This document shows, piece after piece, positions 34,582 to 42,130 of a stretch of 64,000 nt of DNA (within the stretch, counting starts at the first letter, position 1; the number at the start of each line of letters is the position of its first letter). The notes under the pieces were generated by a model. The model ran no database searches. It saw only the letters and a program-made list of their open reading frames with translations, and was not told where the DNA came from. Position numbers and translations under genes: made by a program. Location: NCBI GenBank assembly GCA_020846635.1, contig JADLDO010000014.1:159793-223792 (forward strand). Direction: 5' to 3'. This stretch comes from Caldilineaceae bacterium. GTDB taxonomy: Bacteria; Chloroflexota; Anaerolineae; Caldilineales; Caldilineaceae.

Positions 34582-34628
34582 TTGACACCATACGAGGGCT
34601 AAGGTATAGTGGTTCTACCATAGAACCA
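34582..34628 (+). promoter_or_regulatory. Autoregulated promoter with operator site C
   Basis: -35 TTGACA (34582-34587), 17-bp spacer, -10 TATAGT (34605-34610). Operator C, TGGTTCTACCATAGAACCA (34610-34628), starts at the last base of the -10 and has perfect 8-bp arms around CCA. It lies 62 bp before the regulator start, as expected for negative autoregulation. Confidence 0.75.
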
Positions 34629-34690
34629 GTACACCCAGAGTCTTTCAGATTCATCGTCCTCTGCAACTTTTACGTCTGATCCAGGAAATC

Positions 34691-35401
34691 ATGGCGATCT
34701 TACGACCGCTCTCACGCGATACCTTAACCAAACAGGCTGCCGACACGCTGCGCCGTTTCATCCTCTCCGAAGGATTACGCGCCGGTGACGCGCTGCCCAG
34801 CGAACGCGAGTTGAGCGAAATCCTCTCGGTCAGCCGTAACATTGTACGCGAGGCGTTGACCGTGCTTGTCTCCGAGGGGTTGATTACCAAGAAACCGGGC
34901 AGCGGCATCTTTGTCACCGACTTTGACCCTGCCACCGTCACCCCGCAGATTGCCGTCAACATCGACTACGATGCGAGCCATCGCAATGCGCTCAGCGAAG
35001 CCCGCGCGGTGGTGGAACTTGGAGCCGTTGAATTGATGGTCTCGCGCATCACTGCCGAACAACTTAACGAGCTAGAGCGCATCAACCAGGGGCTAACCCT
35101 CAAGTTGCAGCAGAACCGCAGTTCCATCCGCGACGACATTGACTTCCACACCATTCTCTTTCAGGCAACCCACAACCAGGTGCTCATGGATCTGATTCCA
35201 CTCCTGGTGGAACACTTCCGCCTCTCTGTGGCACAACGCCCGGCAGCCATTCGCCACAATCCGGCGCGCATCGCTGTCGAGCACCAACAGATCATCGACG
35301 GCTTACGCAATCGTGATGTGGACGCAACCAGGCGGGCGCTGCTCGCCCATTTAGACCCACCAGGCACATCCCCCTGGCGACAAAAAAGCCAGCCGGACTA
35401 A
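34691..35401 (+). CDS. FadR-subfamily GntR transcriptional regulator
   Basis: A 236-residue repressor. The N-terminal winged helix (about residues 8-75) contains ILSEGLRAGDALPSERELSE, VSRNIVREALTVLVSEGLIT and PGSGIFV. The C-terminal FCD ligand domain (about 95-220) carries candidate metal ligands in DDIDFHTILFQATHN and EHQQIIDGL. FadR-type proteins in such clusters usually respond to a carboxylic-acid sugar intermediate. Its gene lies between the aldo/keto reductase and a DapA-family gene. Three 19-bp sites flank its own and neighbouring promoters, defining a likely local regulon. Confidence 0.92.
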   Translation: MAILRPLSRDTLTKQAADTLRRFILSEGLRAGDALPSERELSEILSVSRNIVREALTVLVSEGLITKKPGSGIFVTDFDPATVTPQIAVNIDYDASHRNALSEARAVVELGAVELMVSRITAEQLNELERINQGLTLKLQQNRSSIRDDIDFHTILFQATHNQVLMDLIPLLVEHFRLSVAQRPAAIRHNPARIAVEHQQIIDGLRNRDVDATRRALLAHLDPPGTSPWRQKSQPD

Positions 35402-35460
35402 GCAACTTTGATTGCGGGTAACCCATCTACCCGATCCAAAGCATGACCCGCCGGCTGGCT
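35387..35460 (+). terminator. Long stem-loop after the regulator gene with alternative inner pairings
   Basis: Ten-base arms AGCCAGCCGG (35387-35396, inside the end of the regulator gene) and CCGGCTGGCT (35451-35460) are flanked by AAAAAA on the left and TAGTTTTG on the right, so the structure could end transcription in either direction. Inside, GCGGGT (35414-35419) can pair with ACCCGC (35446-35451), or CGGGTA (35415-35420) with TACCCG (35428-35433), but not both. Confidence 0.45.
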
Positions 35461-35495
35461 CTACGTAGTTTTGTTCCGATCATCTTCTACTAGAA

Positions 35496-36428
35496 ATGCG
35501 AATCATTATGCCCAAAATTCTGCGCGGCATCTTCCCGGCACTGCTCACCCCCCTCAGCGATGACGGCAGCGAAGTAAACTATGGCGCGTTGCGCCAACTC
35601 GTCGAAATGCAGATTGCGTCCGGCGTCCACGGTTTCTTTGTTTGCGGTGGCAGCGGCGAAGGGATCCTGCTCACCGCCGGCGAACGTCGCCAAATTCTGG
35701 AGACTGTCCTAGACCAGGTCAATGGCCGCGCCCAAATCATCGCCCATGTCGGAGCCATCAGCACAGCGCAAGCCCAGGAATTGGCCGAACATGCCGCCTC
35801 ACTGCACGTGGATGCTATCGCCGCCATTCCTCCGATCTACTTCAAGGTCGATGGCGCGGCGCTGCATGACCACTACCGCCTGATTGCTGAATCCGCAGGC
35901 GATACACCGCTTTGGGTCTATAATATCCCCAGTGCCACAGGCGTAGAGATCACCGCCGCGGTGATGGCAGATCTGCGTACCATCCCCACCGTCAGCGGCA
36001 TTAAGTATTCGTCGTATAATCTCTATGATATGAAACGCATCACCGGCCTCAGCCCGGACATTACCGTCCATTCCGGCTTTGATGAAGTCTGTATCGCCGG
36101 GCTCACCATGGGCGCGCATGGGGCCATTGGCAGCACTTATAACGTGCTGCCCTCCACCTTCGTCAAGCTTTTCAACGCGGCCTCGCGCGGCGATTGGGCA
36201 GAGGCACAGGCAATCCAGGGACGCGCCAACCAGGCCATCCAAGCATTGCTCTCGGTGCCGCTCATCGGCGGCATGAAGGCCATTCTCACCGCATGGGGCA
36301 TTCACTGTGGCAGCGCACGCCGCCCGCAACGCCCTTTGACCGACACCGAACGCAGCACCATCCTAGCCGCCGTTGAAGCAGCCGGAATCCAGGATCTAGA
36401 GCCCGCTGCCAAAGCCACTGTGCGTTAA
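35496..36428 (+). CDS. Dihydrodipicolinate synthase/N-acetylneuraminate lyase family protein
   Basis: A 310-residue class I aldolase-family barrel. Tyr142 in VYNIPSATG and Schiff-base Lys170 in SGIKYSS are both intact, unlike in the copy at 5977. GVHGFFVCGGSGEGILLTAG is the GGTGE-like phosphate or carboxylate loop. Context with a FadR regulator and sugar transporter favours a 2-keto-3-deoxy sugar-acid lyase or sialic-acid-type lyase over lysine biosynthesis. Start choice between ATG at 35496 and ATG at 35508 is uncertain because neither has a strong ribosome-binding site. Confidence 0.87.
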   Translation: MRIIMPKILRGIFPALLTPLSDDGSEVNYGALRQLVEMQIASGVHGFFVCGGSGEGILLTAGERRQILETVLDQVNGRAQIIAHVGAISTAQAQELAEHAASLHVDAIAAIPPIYFKVDGAALHDHYRLIAESAGDTPLWVYNIPSATGVEITAAVMADLRTIPTVSGIKYSSYNLYDMKRITGLSPDITVHSGFDEVCIAGLTMGAHGAIGSTYNVLPSTFVKLFNAASRGDWAEAQAIQGRANQAIQALLSVPLIGGMKAILTAWGIHCGSARRPQRPLTDTERSTILAAVEAAGIQDLEPAAKATVR

Positions 36429-36460
36429 TCTGGGTGACTACCACTTTCCGCAGCATCGAA

Positions 36461-36540
36461 CCGTACGGACATCATGGATGATGTCCTCTACCCAGCCCTC
36501 TCAAGAGGCCGTACGGACACGATAGCTCGTGTCCGTACGG
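36461..36540 (+). repeat. Array of three perfect hairpins with repeated CCGTACGGACA
   Basis: Three inverted repeats stand in a row: GGACATCAT-GG-ATGATGTCC (36467-36486), CCTCT-CA-AGAGG (about 36496-36507) and a 14-bp stem of CCGTACGGACACGA with its complement around TAGC (36509-36540). CCGTACGGACA occurs three times, twice direct and once inverted. No U-tract follows. They lie between the DapA-family gene and the sugar-binding-protein gene and may be processing or operator elements. Confidence 0.5.
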
Positions 36541-36643
36541 CTAGCAAATACGGTACAAGAGTTACAAAGTTTGGTCGTTCACGATTCCATCGATTTACCG
36601 TTTCCAGGTTTATCTCAGATCAAATTAGATCAAGGAGGAGTGT

Positions 36644-38032
36644 ATGTTCCAACGGATGTGGAGGCTTGTTTCGTTCTTGATGGTCATCGGCCTGCTCGCA
36701 GCCTGTGCGCCTGCCGCGGCCCCTGCTGCGCCCGCGGCAGAGGCAACGTCTCCGGCAGAGGAAGTTGGTGAAGCAGCAGCAGCCGCAGAAGCGCCCGCAG
36801 AGGAAGGTGAACCCGTTCAGATGTCCTTCTGGATGAATTACAACTTCTCAGAAGCCGTCAACGAGTTGGTACGTACCCAGGTGCAAGAATGGGCCGATGC
36901 CAACAACGTGGAGATTGACATCCTGATTGCGCCGGATGCCGACCTCGATACGCGCTGGTCTGCCGGCTTGGAAGCGCCCGACACGTTGCCGGATGTCTCG
37001 GTCGTCTTTGCCCAATGGCTTCCCCGCTTCTACGATGCAGGTTTACTCTTGGATGTCAGCGACGCCTTTGCCAACCTGAATGAGCTAGAAGGCGGCTTCT
37101 TCCCTGCCGCGGGCGAAGTTGTCACTGTGCAGGGCATCCAATATGGTGTCCCCTACATCGGCTCTGTCACACCGGCCTATTGGCGCACCGACTTGCTGGA
37201 GCAGGCAGGCTTGAGCGCACCCCCCGCCACCTATGAGGAGATGAAGGAGTTCTGCGCCCAAGTCAATGACCCTGGCGTTCTTTGGTGCTATGGTCTGGGC
37301 TTTGGCGGCTTCTCCGACCCCGAAGTGCAGATGCGTAATCTGCTTTGGAGCTACGGCGGCAAGGTCACTGAGGAAGATGGCTTGACCATCGCCCTCGATT
37401 CGCCGGAAACATTAGCCGTGTTGAATTGGCTGGTCGAAATGAATGAGATGGGTTCCTTCCCGCCGGATTTCCTGGTGGGCGACGACTCATCTAACAACAA
37501 CTGGTACCAGACGCGCTCAGTGGCAAGCATTGTCAACACCGGCAGCGTCCTCTCCTGGATGACCGAGAATGACCCAGAACTCAAGGAACTGACGCTGCTA
37601 ACCCCCAGCCCGGCTGGCCCCAATGGCATCCATGCGGCAGGTGGTTTTGGCGCAGTCCTGGGCGTATTCAACACGACCGAACACCCGGAGCTTGCCAAGA
37701 GCCTGTTGGAGTCCTTTGCCTCACCGGAGCAAGTTTGGGCACGTTCCGAAGCGGTCAACTTTGGCAACCTCCCCGTCCATGTCAACGCCGGCAACGATCC
37801 GGTCTGGGATGATCCCTACCTCAAGCCCTTCATCGACCAACTCCAGTATGTCCACCCCACCGGATGGCCTGGGCCTGGCACGACCGCTGCCTACGAAGTC
37901 CAGAATCAGCAGGTACTCACGCGCATGGCAGTGCGTGTGCTGAGCGGCGAACAGACGCCCGAAGAGTCCATTGCCCAGGCAGTCGAAGAGGTCGAGAAAA
38001 TCTACGCTGAGTTCCCGCCTTCGCTCAACTGA
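36644..38032 (+). CDS. Sugar ABC transporter substrate-binding lipoprotein, family 1
   Basis: A 462-residue extracellular binding protein. Lipobox LLAAC places the lipidated Cys at 21, followed by an Ala/Glu linker to about residue 55. The SBP_bac_1 fold is shown by MSFWMNYNFSEAVNELVRTQ, FAQWLPRFYDAGLLLDVSDA, YGVPYIGSVTPAYWRTDLL and a FGGFSDPE loop. AGGAGG precedes the ATG. The following permeases belong to the UgpA/MalF and UgpE/MalG families, so the substrate is a mono- or oligosaccharide. Confidence 0.93.
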   Translation: MFQRMWRLVSFLMVIGLLAACAPAAAPAAPAAEATSPAEEVGEAAAAAEAPAEEGEPVQMSFWMNYNFSEAVNELVRTQVQEWADANNVEIDILIAPDADLDTRWSAGLEAPDTLPDVSVVFAQWLPRFYDAGLLLDVSDAFANLNELEGGFFPAAGEVVTVQGIQYGVPYIGSVTPAYWRTDLLEQAGLSAPPATYEEMKEFCAQVNDPGVLWCYGLGFGGFSDPEVQMRNLLWSYGGKVTEEDGLTIALDSPETLAVLNWLVEMNEMGSFPPDFLVGDDSSNNNWYQTRSVASIVNTGSVLSWMTENDPELKELTLLTPSPAGPNGIHAAGGFGAVLGVFNTTEHPELAKSLLESFASPEQVWARSEAVNFGNLPVHVNAGNDPVWDDPYLKPFIDQLQYVHPTGWPGPGTTAAYEVQNQQVLTRMAVRVLSGEQTPEESIAQAVEEVEKIYAEFPPSLN

Positions 38033-38068
38033 TCGCGCTGAACAAGCCGATGTTCGTTTGATACCACA

Positions 38069-38132
38069 GAAGTGTATTGTACGAAGTGTATCGTACCGTG
38101 GATGCCAAGCCCCAATGGCGTTTGGCATCCAC
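38069..38132 (+). repeat. Tandem repeat and hairpin in the SBP-permease junction
   Basis: GAAGTGTATTGTAC and GAAGTGTATCGTAC form a 14-bp tandem repeat (38069-38096). Directly after it, perfect 11-bp arms GTGGATGCCAA (38098-38108) and TTGGCATCCAC (38122-38132) flank a 13-nt loop. No U-tract follows and the permease ATG is 20 bp away. This is the fourth hairpin in this relative position, and the only one in a family 1 transporter. Confidence 0.6.
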
Positions 38133-38151
38133 ACCAACCAGGACGATCACC

Positions 38152-39081
38152 ATGAAAGCTGACAACCTGCGGGTTGCCTCCAAGACCGCCATCAAGCCGA
38201 TCTCACGCCGTTTCTTTGGCCCGGACGCGGGACTTGCCTGGATCTTTGTCCTACCGCTCATCCTCTTTATGATCGGGCTGATCGCCTATCCCTTTATCTC
38301 CGCGCTCACATTATCCCTGACCAAAAAGACACTAGGCCAACCTGCCGAGTTTATCGGCCTTGCCAATTATGTAGAGCTGCTCACCGCCGACAACCGCTTT
38401 ATGCGTGTGGCGATCAACAGCATCGTCTATACGGTTGTCGCCGTTCTTCTCAAGTTGGTGATCGGCATGGTCATGGCGCTGGTTTTGGATGAGGATATCC
38501 GCTGGCGCGGCTTCTGGCGCGGCCTGCTGCTTGTCCCGTGGGCCATGCCCACAGTCGTCACAGCCCTGACCTGGCGCTGGATCTTTGACGGCACTTTTGG
38601 CGTCCTCAACTACATGCTGCTCAACACCGGCATGGTCAATGCGCCCGTTCCCTGGCTCTCGGATCGTTACTTTGCAATGGTTGCCGTCATCCTTGCCAAT
38701 GTCTGGCGCGGCTTTCCCTTTTTCGGCGTCAGCCTTCTGGCAGGATTGCAAGCCATCCCCCGCGAACAATTCGAGGCTGCCGAAGTCGATGGCGCAACCC
38801 TCTGGCAGCGCTTCCTCTATGTCACCTTGCCCGGTCTCCAGCCCATCATCATTGTCACGCTCATGCTCTCGACCATCTGGACCTTCAACGACTTTGCCCT
38901 GCCCTTCATCATCACCCGCACCGGCCCCAACGATGCCACCAACATCTTTGGCACCTATACCTTCCAACTCGGCTTTGTGGGCAACCGCCTCGGCTATGCC
39001 ATCGCCGCCACTGCCATTATGATGCCCTTCCTGCTCGCCCTGATCCTCTATCTTGCACCCAAAATGTGGCAGGAGGAATAG
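38152..39081 (+). CDS. Sugar ABC transporter permease, UgpA/MalF type
   Basis: With the ATG at 38152 (AGGACG upstream) the protein has 309 residues; a longer frame from 38077 would run through the tandem repeat and hairpin. It has six membrane segments, starting GLAWIFVLPLILFMIGLIAY, and the EAA loop EQFEAAEVDGATLWQRFLYV. It forms the channel with the next gene product, whose ATG is 2 bp after its stop. Confidence 0.91.
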   Translation: MKADNLRVASKTAIKPISRRFFGPDAGLAWIFVLPLILFMIGLIAYPFISALTLSLTKKTLGQPAEFIGLANYVELLTADNRFMRVAINSIVYTVVAVLLKLVIGMVMALVLDEDIRWRGFWRGLLLVPWAMPTVVTALTWRWIFDGTFGVLNYMLLNTGMVNAPVPWLSDRYFAMVAVILANVWRGFPFFGVSLLAGLQAIPREQFEAAEVDGATLWQRFLYVTLPGLQPIIIVTLMLSTIWTFNDFALPFIITRTGPNDATNIFGTYTFQLGFVGNRLGYAIAATAIMMPFLLALILYLAPKMWQEE

Positions 39082-39083
39082 GC

Positions 39084-39929
39084 ATGTTCTACGGGATACG
39101 CGCGCAAAAACGGTGGCGCAAAATTTCGGCCTATATTGTCCTCTTTTTCTTTGTCGTCATTGTCTCCTTTCCACTCTATTGGAACATCCTCACTTCACTG
39201 CGCACGCCCAAAGAAGTCTACCAACGCCAGGGCATGTTGATGCCCGATGCGCTGACCCTGGAGAATTATCAGAAACTCTTTGACGGCACGTCCATGCTGA
39301 CCTGGCTGCTCAACACCAGCATCGTCACCCTCGTTGCCACCTTTGTCAGTCTCGTCGCGGGCATCTTTGCCGCCTATGCGATGGCGCGGCTGCGTTTTCG
39401 TGGCGGGCAAACATTGGGCAAACTTGTGCTGCTGCTCTATCTACTGCCCCAAACCCTGCTGTTCATCCCCCTCTTTGTCCTGCTCAACGACCTGAGCCTG
39501 CTTAACACGCGCATGGCCTTCTATCTCACCTACCCAACGCTCGTCCTGCCTTTTATCACCTGGCTCTTATTGGGCTACTTCAAAGGCTTGCCCGTGGAAT
39601 TAGAAGATGCTGCGCGCATTGACGGCTGCTCGCGCGTCGGTGTCCTCTATCGCATCATCTTACCGCTGGCTGCCCCCGGTATCATCGCCGCCGCTGTCTT
39701 CAGCATCACCAACCTTTGGAACGAATTCCTCTATGCGCTGGTCTTTGTCCAAAGCGATACCCTGTGGACCGTACAGATCGGCTTGCGCTCTTTCCAATTA
39801 GCGGATACCATGCTCTGGGGCCTGACGATGGCAGGCGCGGTCATCACCACCGTTCCCCCCGTACTTGTCTACATGCTGCTCCAGCGTTTCGTCGTCGGTG
39901 GCCTCACGATGGGCGCAGTCAAGGGCTAA
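39084..39929 (+). CDS. Sugar ABC transporter permease, UgpE/MalG type
   Basis: A 281-residue permease. ATG 39084 has a perfect AGGAGG 7 nt upstream; an earlier in-frame GTG at 39066 lies inside the upstream gene. First membrane segment: ISAYIVLFFFVVIVSFPLYW. EAA loop: VELEDAARIDGCSRVGVLYR. No ATPase gene follows. Family 1 sugar transporters often use a shared MsmK/UgpC-type ATPase encoded elsewhere. Confidence 0.92.
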   Translation: MFYGIRAQKRWRKISAYIVLFFFVVIVSFPLYWNILTSLRTPKEVYQRQGMLMPDALTLENYQKLFDGTSMLTWLLNTSIVTLVATFVSLVAGIFAAYAMARLRFRGGQTLGKLVLLLYLLPQTLLFIPLFVLLNDLSLLNTRMAFYLTYPTLVLPFITWLLLGYFKGLPVELEDAARIDGCSRVGVLYRIILPLAAPGIIAAAVFSITNLWNEFLYALVFVQSDTLWTVQIGLRSFQLADTMLWGLTMAGAVITTVPPVLVYMLLQRFVVGGLTMGAVKG

Positions 39930-39965
39930 TGACTCCCTTTCCGCAAGCCCTGTACGTTACGCAAG

Positions 39966-39980
39966 CTCGCCTACAGCGAG
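39966..39980 (+). terminator. Weak terminator after sugar ABC operon
   Basis: CTCGC-CTACA-GCGAG (39966-39980) followed by ATTTT. The stem is only 5 bp, so termination may be partial; the next gene begins 25 bp later. Confidence 0.35.
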
Positions 39981-40004
39981 ATTTTCCCATGAGGCAACAA
40001 TCTC

Positions 40005-40514
40005 ATGTCTACACCTCTACTCACCAACCCCCCATCAGGCATCCTGCGCTGGTTTCTACGCGCACCCATCCAACTCTACCGTCTCGGACTAGGATCGGTG
40101 CTCGGCGGACGCTTTCTCCTCCTCAACCATACCGGGCGCAAGTCCGGCCAAGCGCACCAAGCCGTGGTCGAAGTCGTGGCGCACGACAGAGCAACCGATA
40201 CCTACTACATTGCTTCTGGTTGGGGCTACAAAGCCAATTGGTACAAGAATCTACTTGCCTCACCCACAGTCACCATTCAAGTAGGACGACGCAAACTCTC
40301 TGTACGCGCCGAAACCCTTTCGCCTGAAGCGGGAGCCCAAATACTCCTGAACTATCGCGTGCGACATCCGTTTGCCGCACGCGAGCTAAGTCGATTGATC
40401 GGCCTTGACATTTACAGCGGCCCCCCAGAAAAACTCGATGAAGTCGTGCGTGAATCACTGCCCATGATTGCCCTCCGCCCGCGAAACCAAACGGGACAAT
40501 CGGCCGTAGGGTGA
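40005..40514 (+). CDS. Deazaflavin (F420)-dependent nitroreductase family protein
   Basis: A 169-residue split-barrel protein of the DDN family. Typical features are LGGRFLLLNHTGRKSGQ, YYIASGWGYKANWYKNLLAS (the WYKNL motif) and VTIQVGRRKLSVRAETLSP. DDN proteins reduce quinones or nitro compounds with F420H2. A luciferase-like F420 enzyme occurs nearby at 46074. The gene follows the sugar transporter but is probably functionally separate. Confidence 0.87.
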   Translation: MSTPLLTNPPSGILRWFLRAPIQLYRLGLGSVLGGRFLLLNHTGRKSGQAHQAVVEVVAHDRATDTYYIASGWGYKANWYKNLLASPTVTIQVGRRKLSVRAETLSPEAGAQILLNYRVRHPFAARELSRLIGLDIYSGPPEKLDEVVRESLPMIALRPRNQTGQSAVG

Positions 40515-40659
40515 GCGGAAACTTGTTCTGGCGGTTGGGTACTCACTGTCAAAATATCCTCGCCAATTTGCCCAACGCGCACAGGACGGGTACTATGGGA
40601 GCATTGCATATTGCCCGTTCGTGAATAGCGTTACCCTGCCATTGTGCAGGTACGCCTTC

Positions 40660-40687
40660 TTGATGGATACCTTTGTTGATATATAGT
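40660..40687 (+). promoter_or_regulatory. Promoter giving a nearly leaderless pyrK-like mRNA
   Basis: -35 TTGATG (40660-40665), 16-bp spacer, -10 TATAGT (40682-40687). Transcription would begin about 40694, only about 5 nt before the GTG start, and no Shine-Dalgarno sequence is present. The remaining 40515-40659 stretch shows nothing recognisable. Confidence 0.5.
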
Positions 40688-40698
40688 ACGAAAATACT

Positions 40699-41451
40699 GT
40701 GCAACCTACTTTGCCACTGACACTGCCCACGCCCTTCACTATCAGCCACATCGAGCCGGAGAACTATCGCACTGTTACCATTGTGCTAGACGGGCAGATC
40801 GACGCCTATCCCGGCCAGTTCATCATGGCCTGGCTGCCGCGCTTTGATGAGAAGCCCTTCTCGCTGGTGAGCGCCAACCCCATCACGCTCATGGTGACAG
40901 CCGTCGGCCCCTTTAGCCGCCTGGTTCATGCGCTGCAACCCGGCGACCGGCTCTGGCTGCGCGGCCCCTTCGGACGCGGCTACCATCGACCCGCCACCCA
41001 AACGCGTTTGGCATTGGTGGGTGGCGGCTATGGTGTGGCACCGCTGCTTTGGCTGGCACAGACAACCCTGCCTGAAGTAGATTCCATAACCGCCGTCATC
41101 GGCGCGCGCACAGCCGCCGATCTCCTCTATGCAGATCGTTTTCAGCAATTGGCAGCCCAGCACAGCCATTTGACCCTGCTCACCACCACCGAGGATGGCA
41201 GCGCCGGGATCACAGGGCGCGTCACCGACGCATTACTGCCCCTGGCAACCACCCATGCCCTCGACGGCATCTATGCCTGTGGCCCGCATGGCATGTTGGC
41301 GGCACTGCAAACGCTCGGACAGCAATACCAGATCCCCAGCCAGCTAAGTTGGGAAGCCTATATGCGCTGTGGCATCGGCATCTGCGGTGCTTGTGAGCAC
41401 GATGGGCAAGTCCTTTGTCTCGATGGGCCAGTGTTAGCGCACGCCGCGTAA
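40699..41451 (+). CDS. PyrK-like iron-sulfur flavoprotein (dihydroorotate dehydrogenase electron-transfer subunit family)
   Basis: A 250-residue ferredoxin-reductase-type protein starting with GTG. FAD-binding domain: DEKPFSLVSANP and GDRLWLRGPFGRGY. NAD domain: LALVGGGYGVAPLLWLAQ and IYACGPHGMLAALQ. The C-terminal [2Fe-2S] motif has four cysteines in MRCGIGICGACEHDGQVLC. In PyrDB-PyrK enzymes this subunit passes electrons between NAD and dihydroorotate dehydrogenase. No pyrD lies in the window, so the partner is elsewhere or different. Confidence 0.85.
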   Translation: MQPTLPLTLPTPFTISHIEPENYRTVTIVLDGQIDAYPGQFIMAWLPRFDEKPFSLVSANPITLMVTAVGPFSRLVHALQPGDRLWLRGPFGRGYHRPATQTRLALVGGGYGVAPLLWLAQTTLPEVDSITAVIGARTAADLLYADRFQQLAAQHSHLTLLTTTEDGSAGITGRVTDALLPLATTHALDGIYACGPHGMLAALQTLGQQYQIPSQLSWEAYMRCGIGICGACEHDGQVLCLDGPVLAHAA

Positions 41452-41491
41452 TCGTGCCACTTAGACATAGTTACGGAGTAAAAAGCCACGA

Positions 41492-42127
41492 ATGAGCACA
41501 CAATTTAGTGATACCGAAGTCTCGTTGGGTACAGCACTGCGACAGATCATTGACAGCATCGAGGGCGAACAAATCACCCTGCGCGACCTCTTGTCCCTGA
41601 TCGGGGAACAGGGCCTGCTCCTCTTCTGCATCGTCCTGACCCTTCCTTTTATGCTTCCTGTCTCGATTCCGGGCGTAAGTACGGTTTTTGGATTGGTCAT
41701 TATCCTGATCGGTGTCAGCCTTGTCCTCAACCGGCTGCCCTGGTTGCCTGCCCGCCTGATGGATCGCTCCATCAGCAATGAGCATTTAATTCCCACCCTG
41801 GAAAAAGGTGTTCAACTTTTCCAGCGCATGGAACGGTGGATGAAGCCCCGTTTGATCAAGGTCACCACCGGCGCGTTTGCCAATCGCCTCAATGGACTGG
41901 CGCTCACTGCCGCAGGCGTCCTGCTGCTCTTCCCGCTCAGTTTCGTGCCCTTCTCGAATACGCTGCCCGCTGTGGCAATTCTTCTCTTTGCCCTGGGCAT
42001 GTTACAGCGCGACGGCTATTTTATTATAGGCGGCTATGTTGCGCTGCTTGCCACCGTCATCTATTTTGTGGGGCTCGCCTTACTCGTCATCCTGGGCGGT
42101 CAAAGCCTTTTCCATCTTAATTTTTAG
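41492..42127 (+). CDS. ExoD family membrane protein
   Basis: A 211-residue inner-membrane protein of the ExoD family. A soluble N-terminus (LRQIIDSIEGEQITLRDLLS) precedes paired hydrophobic segments, including FCIVLTLPFMLPVSIPGVST, which is highly characteristic, and LPAVAILLFALGMLQRDGYF. ExoD was described as needed for exopolysaccharide production and alkali tolerance in rhizobia; the biochemical function is unknown. No exopolysaccharide genes are nearby. Confidence 0.87.
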   Translation: MSTQFSDTEVSLGTALRQIIDSIEGEQITLRDLLSLIGEQGLLLFCIVLTLPFMLPVSIPGVSTVFGLVIILIGVSLVLNRLPWLPARLMDRSISNEHLIPTLEKGVQLFQRMERWMKPRLIKVTTGAFANRLNGLALTAAGVLLLFPLSFVPFSNTLPAVAILLFALGMLQRDGYFIIGGYVALLATVIYFVGLALLVILGGQSLFHLNF

Positions 42128-42130
42128 TGA

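Noticed and set aside
36461..36540. Short CRISPR array
   Set aside because: The repeated units are palindromes of different length with no regular spacers and no cas genes nearby.
38077..38151. 25-residue N-terminal extension of the UgpA-type permease
   Set aside because: It would be encoded across a tandem repeat and hairpin and lacks a ribosome-binding site; the ATG at 38152 has one.
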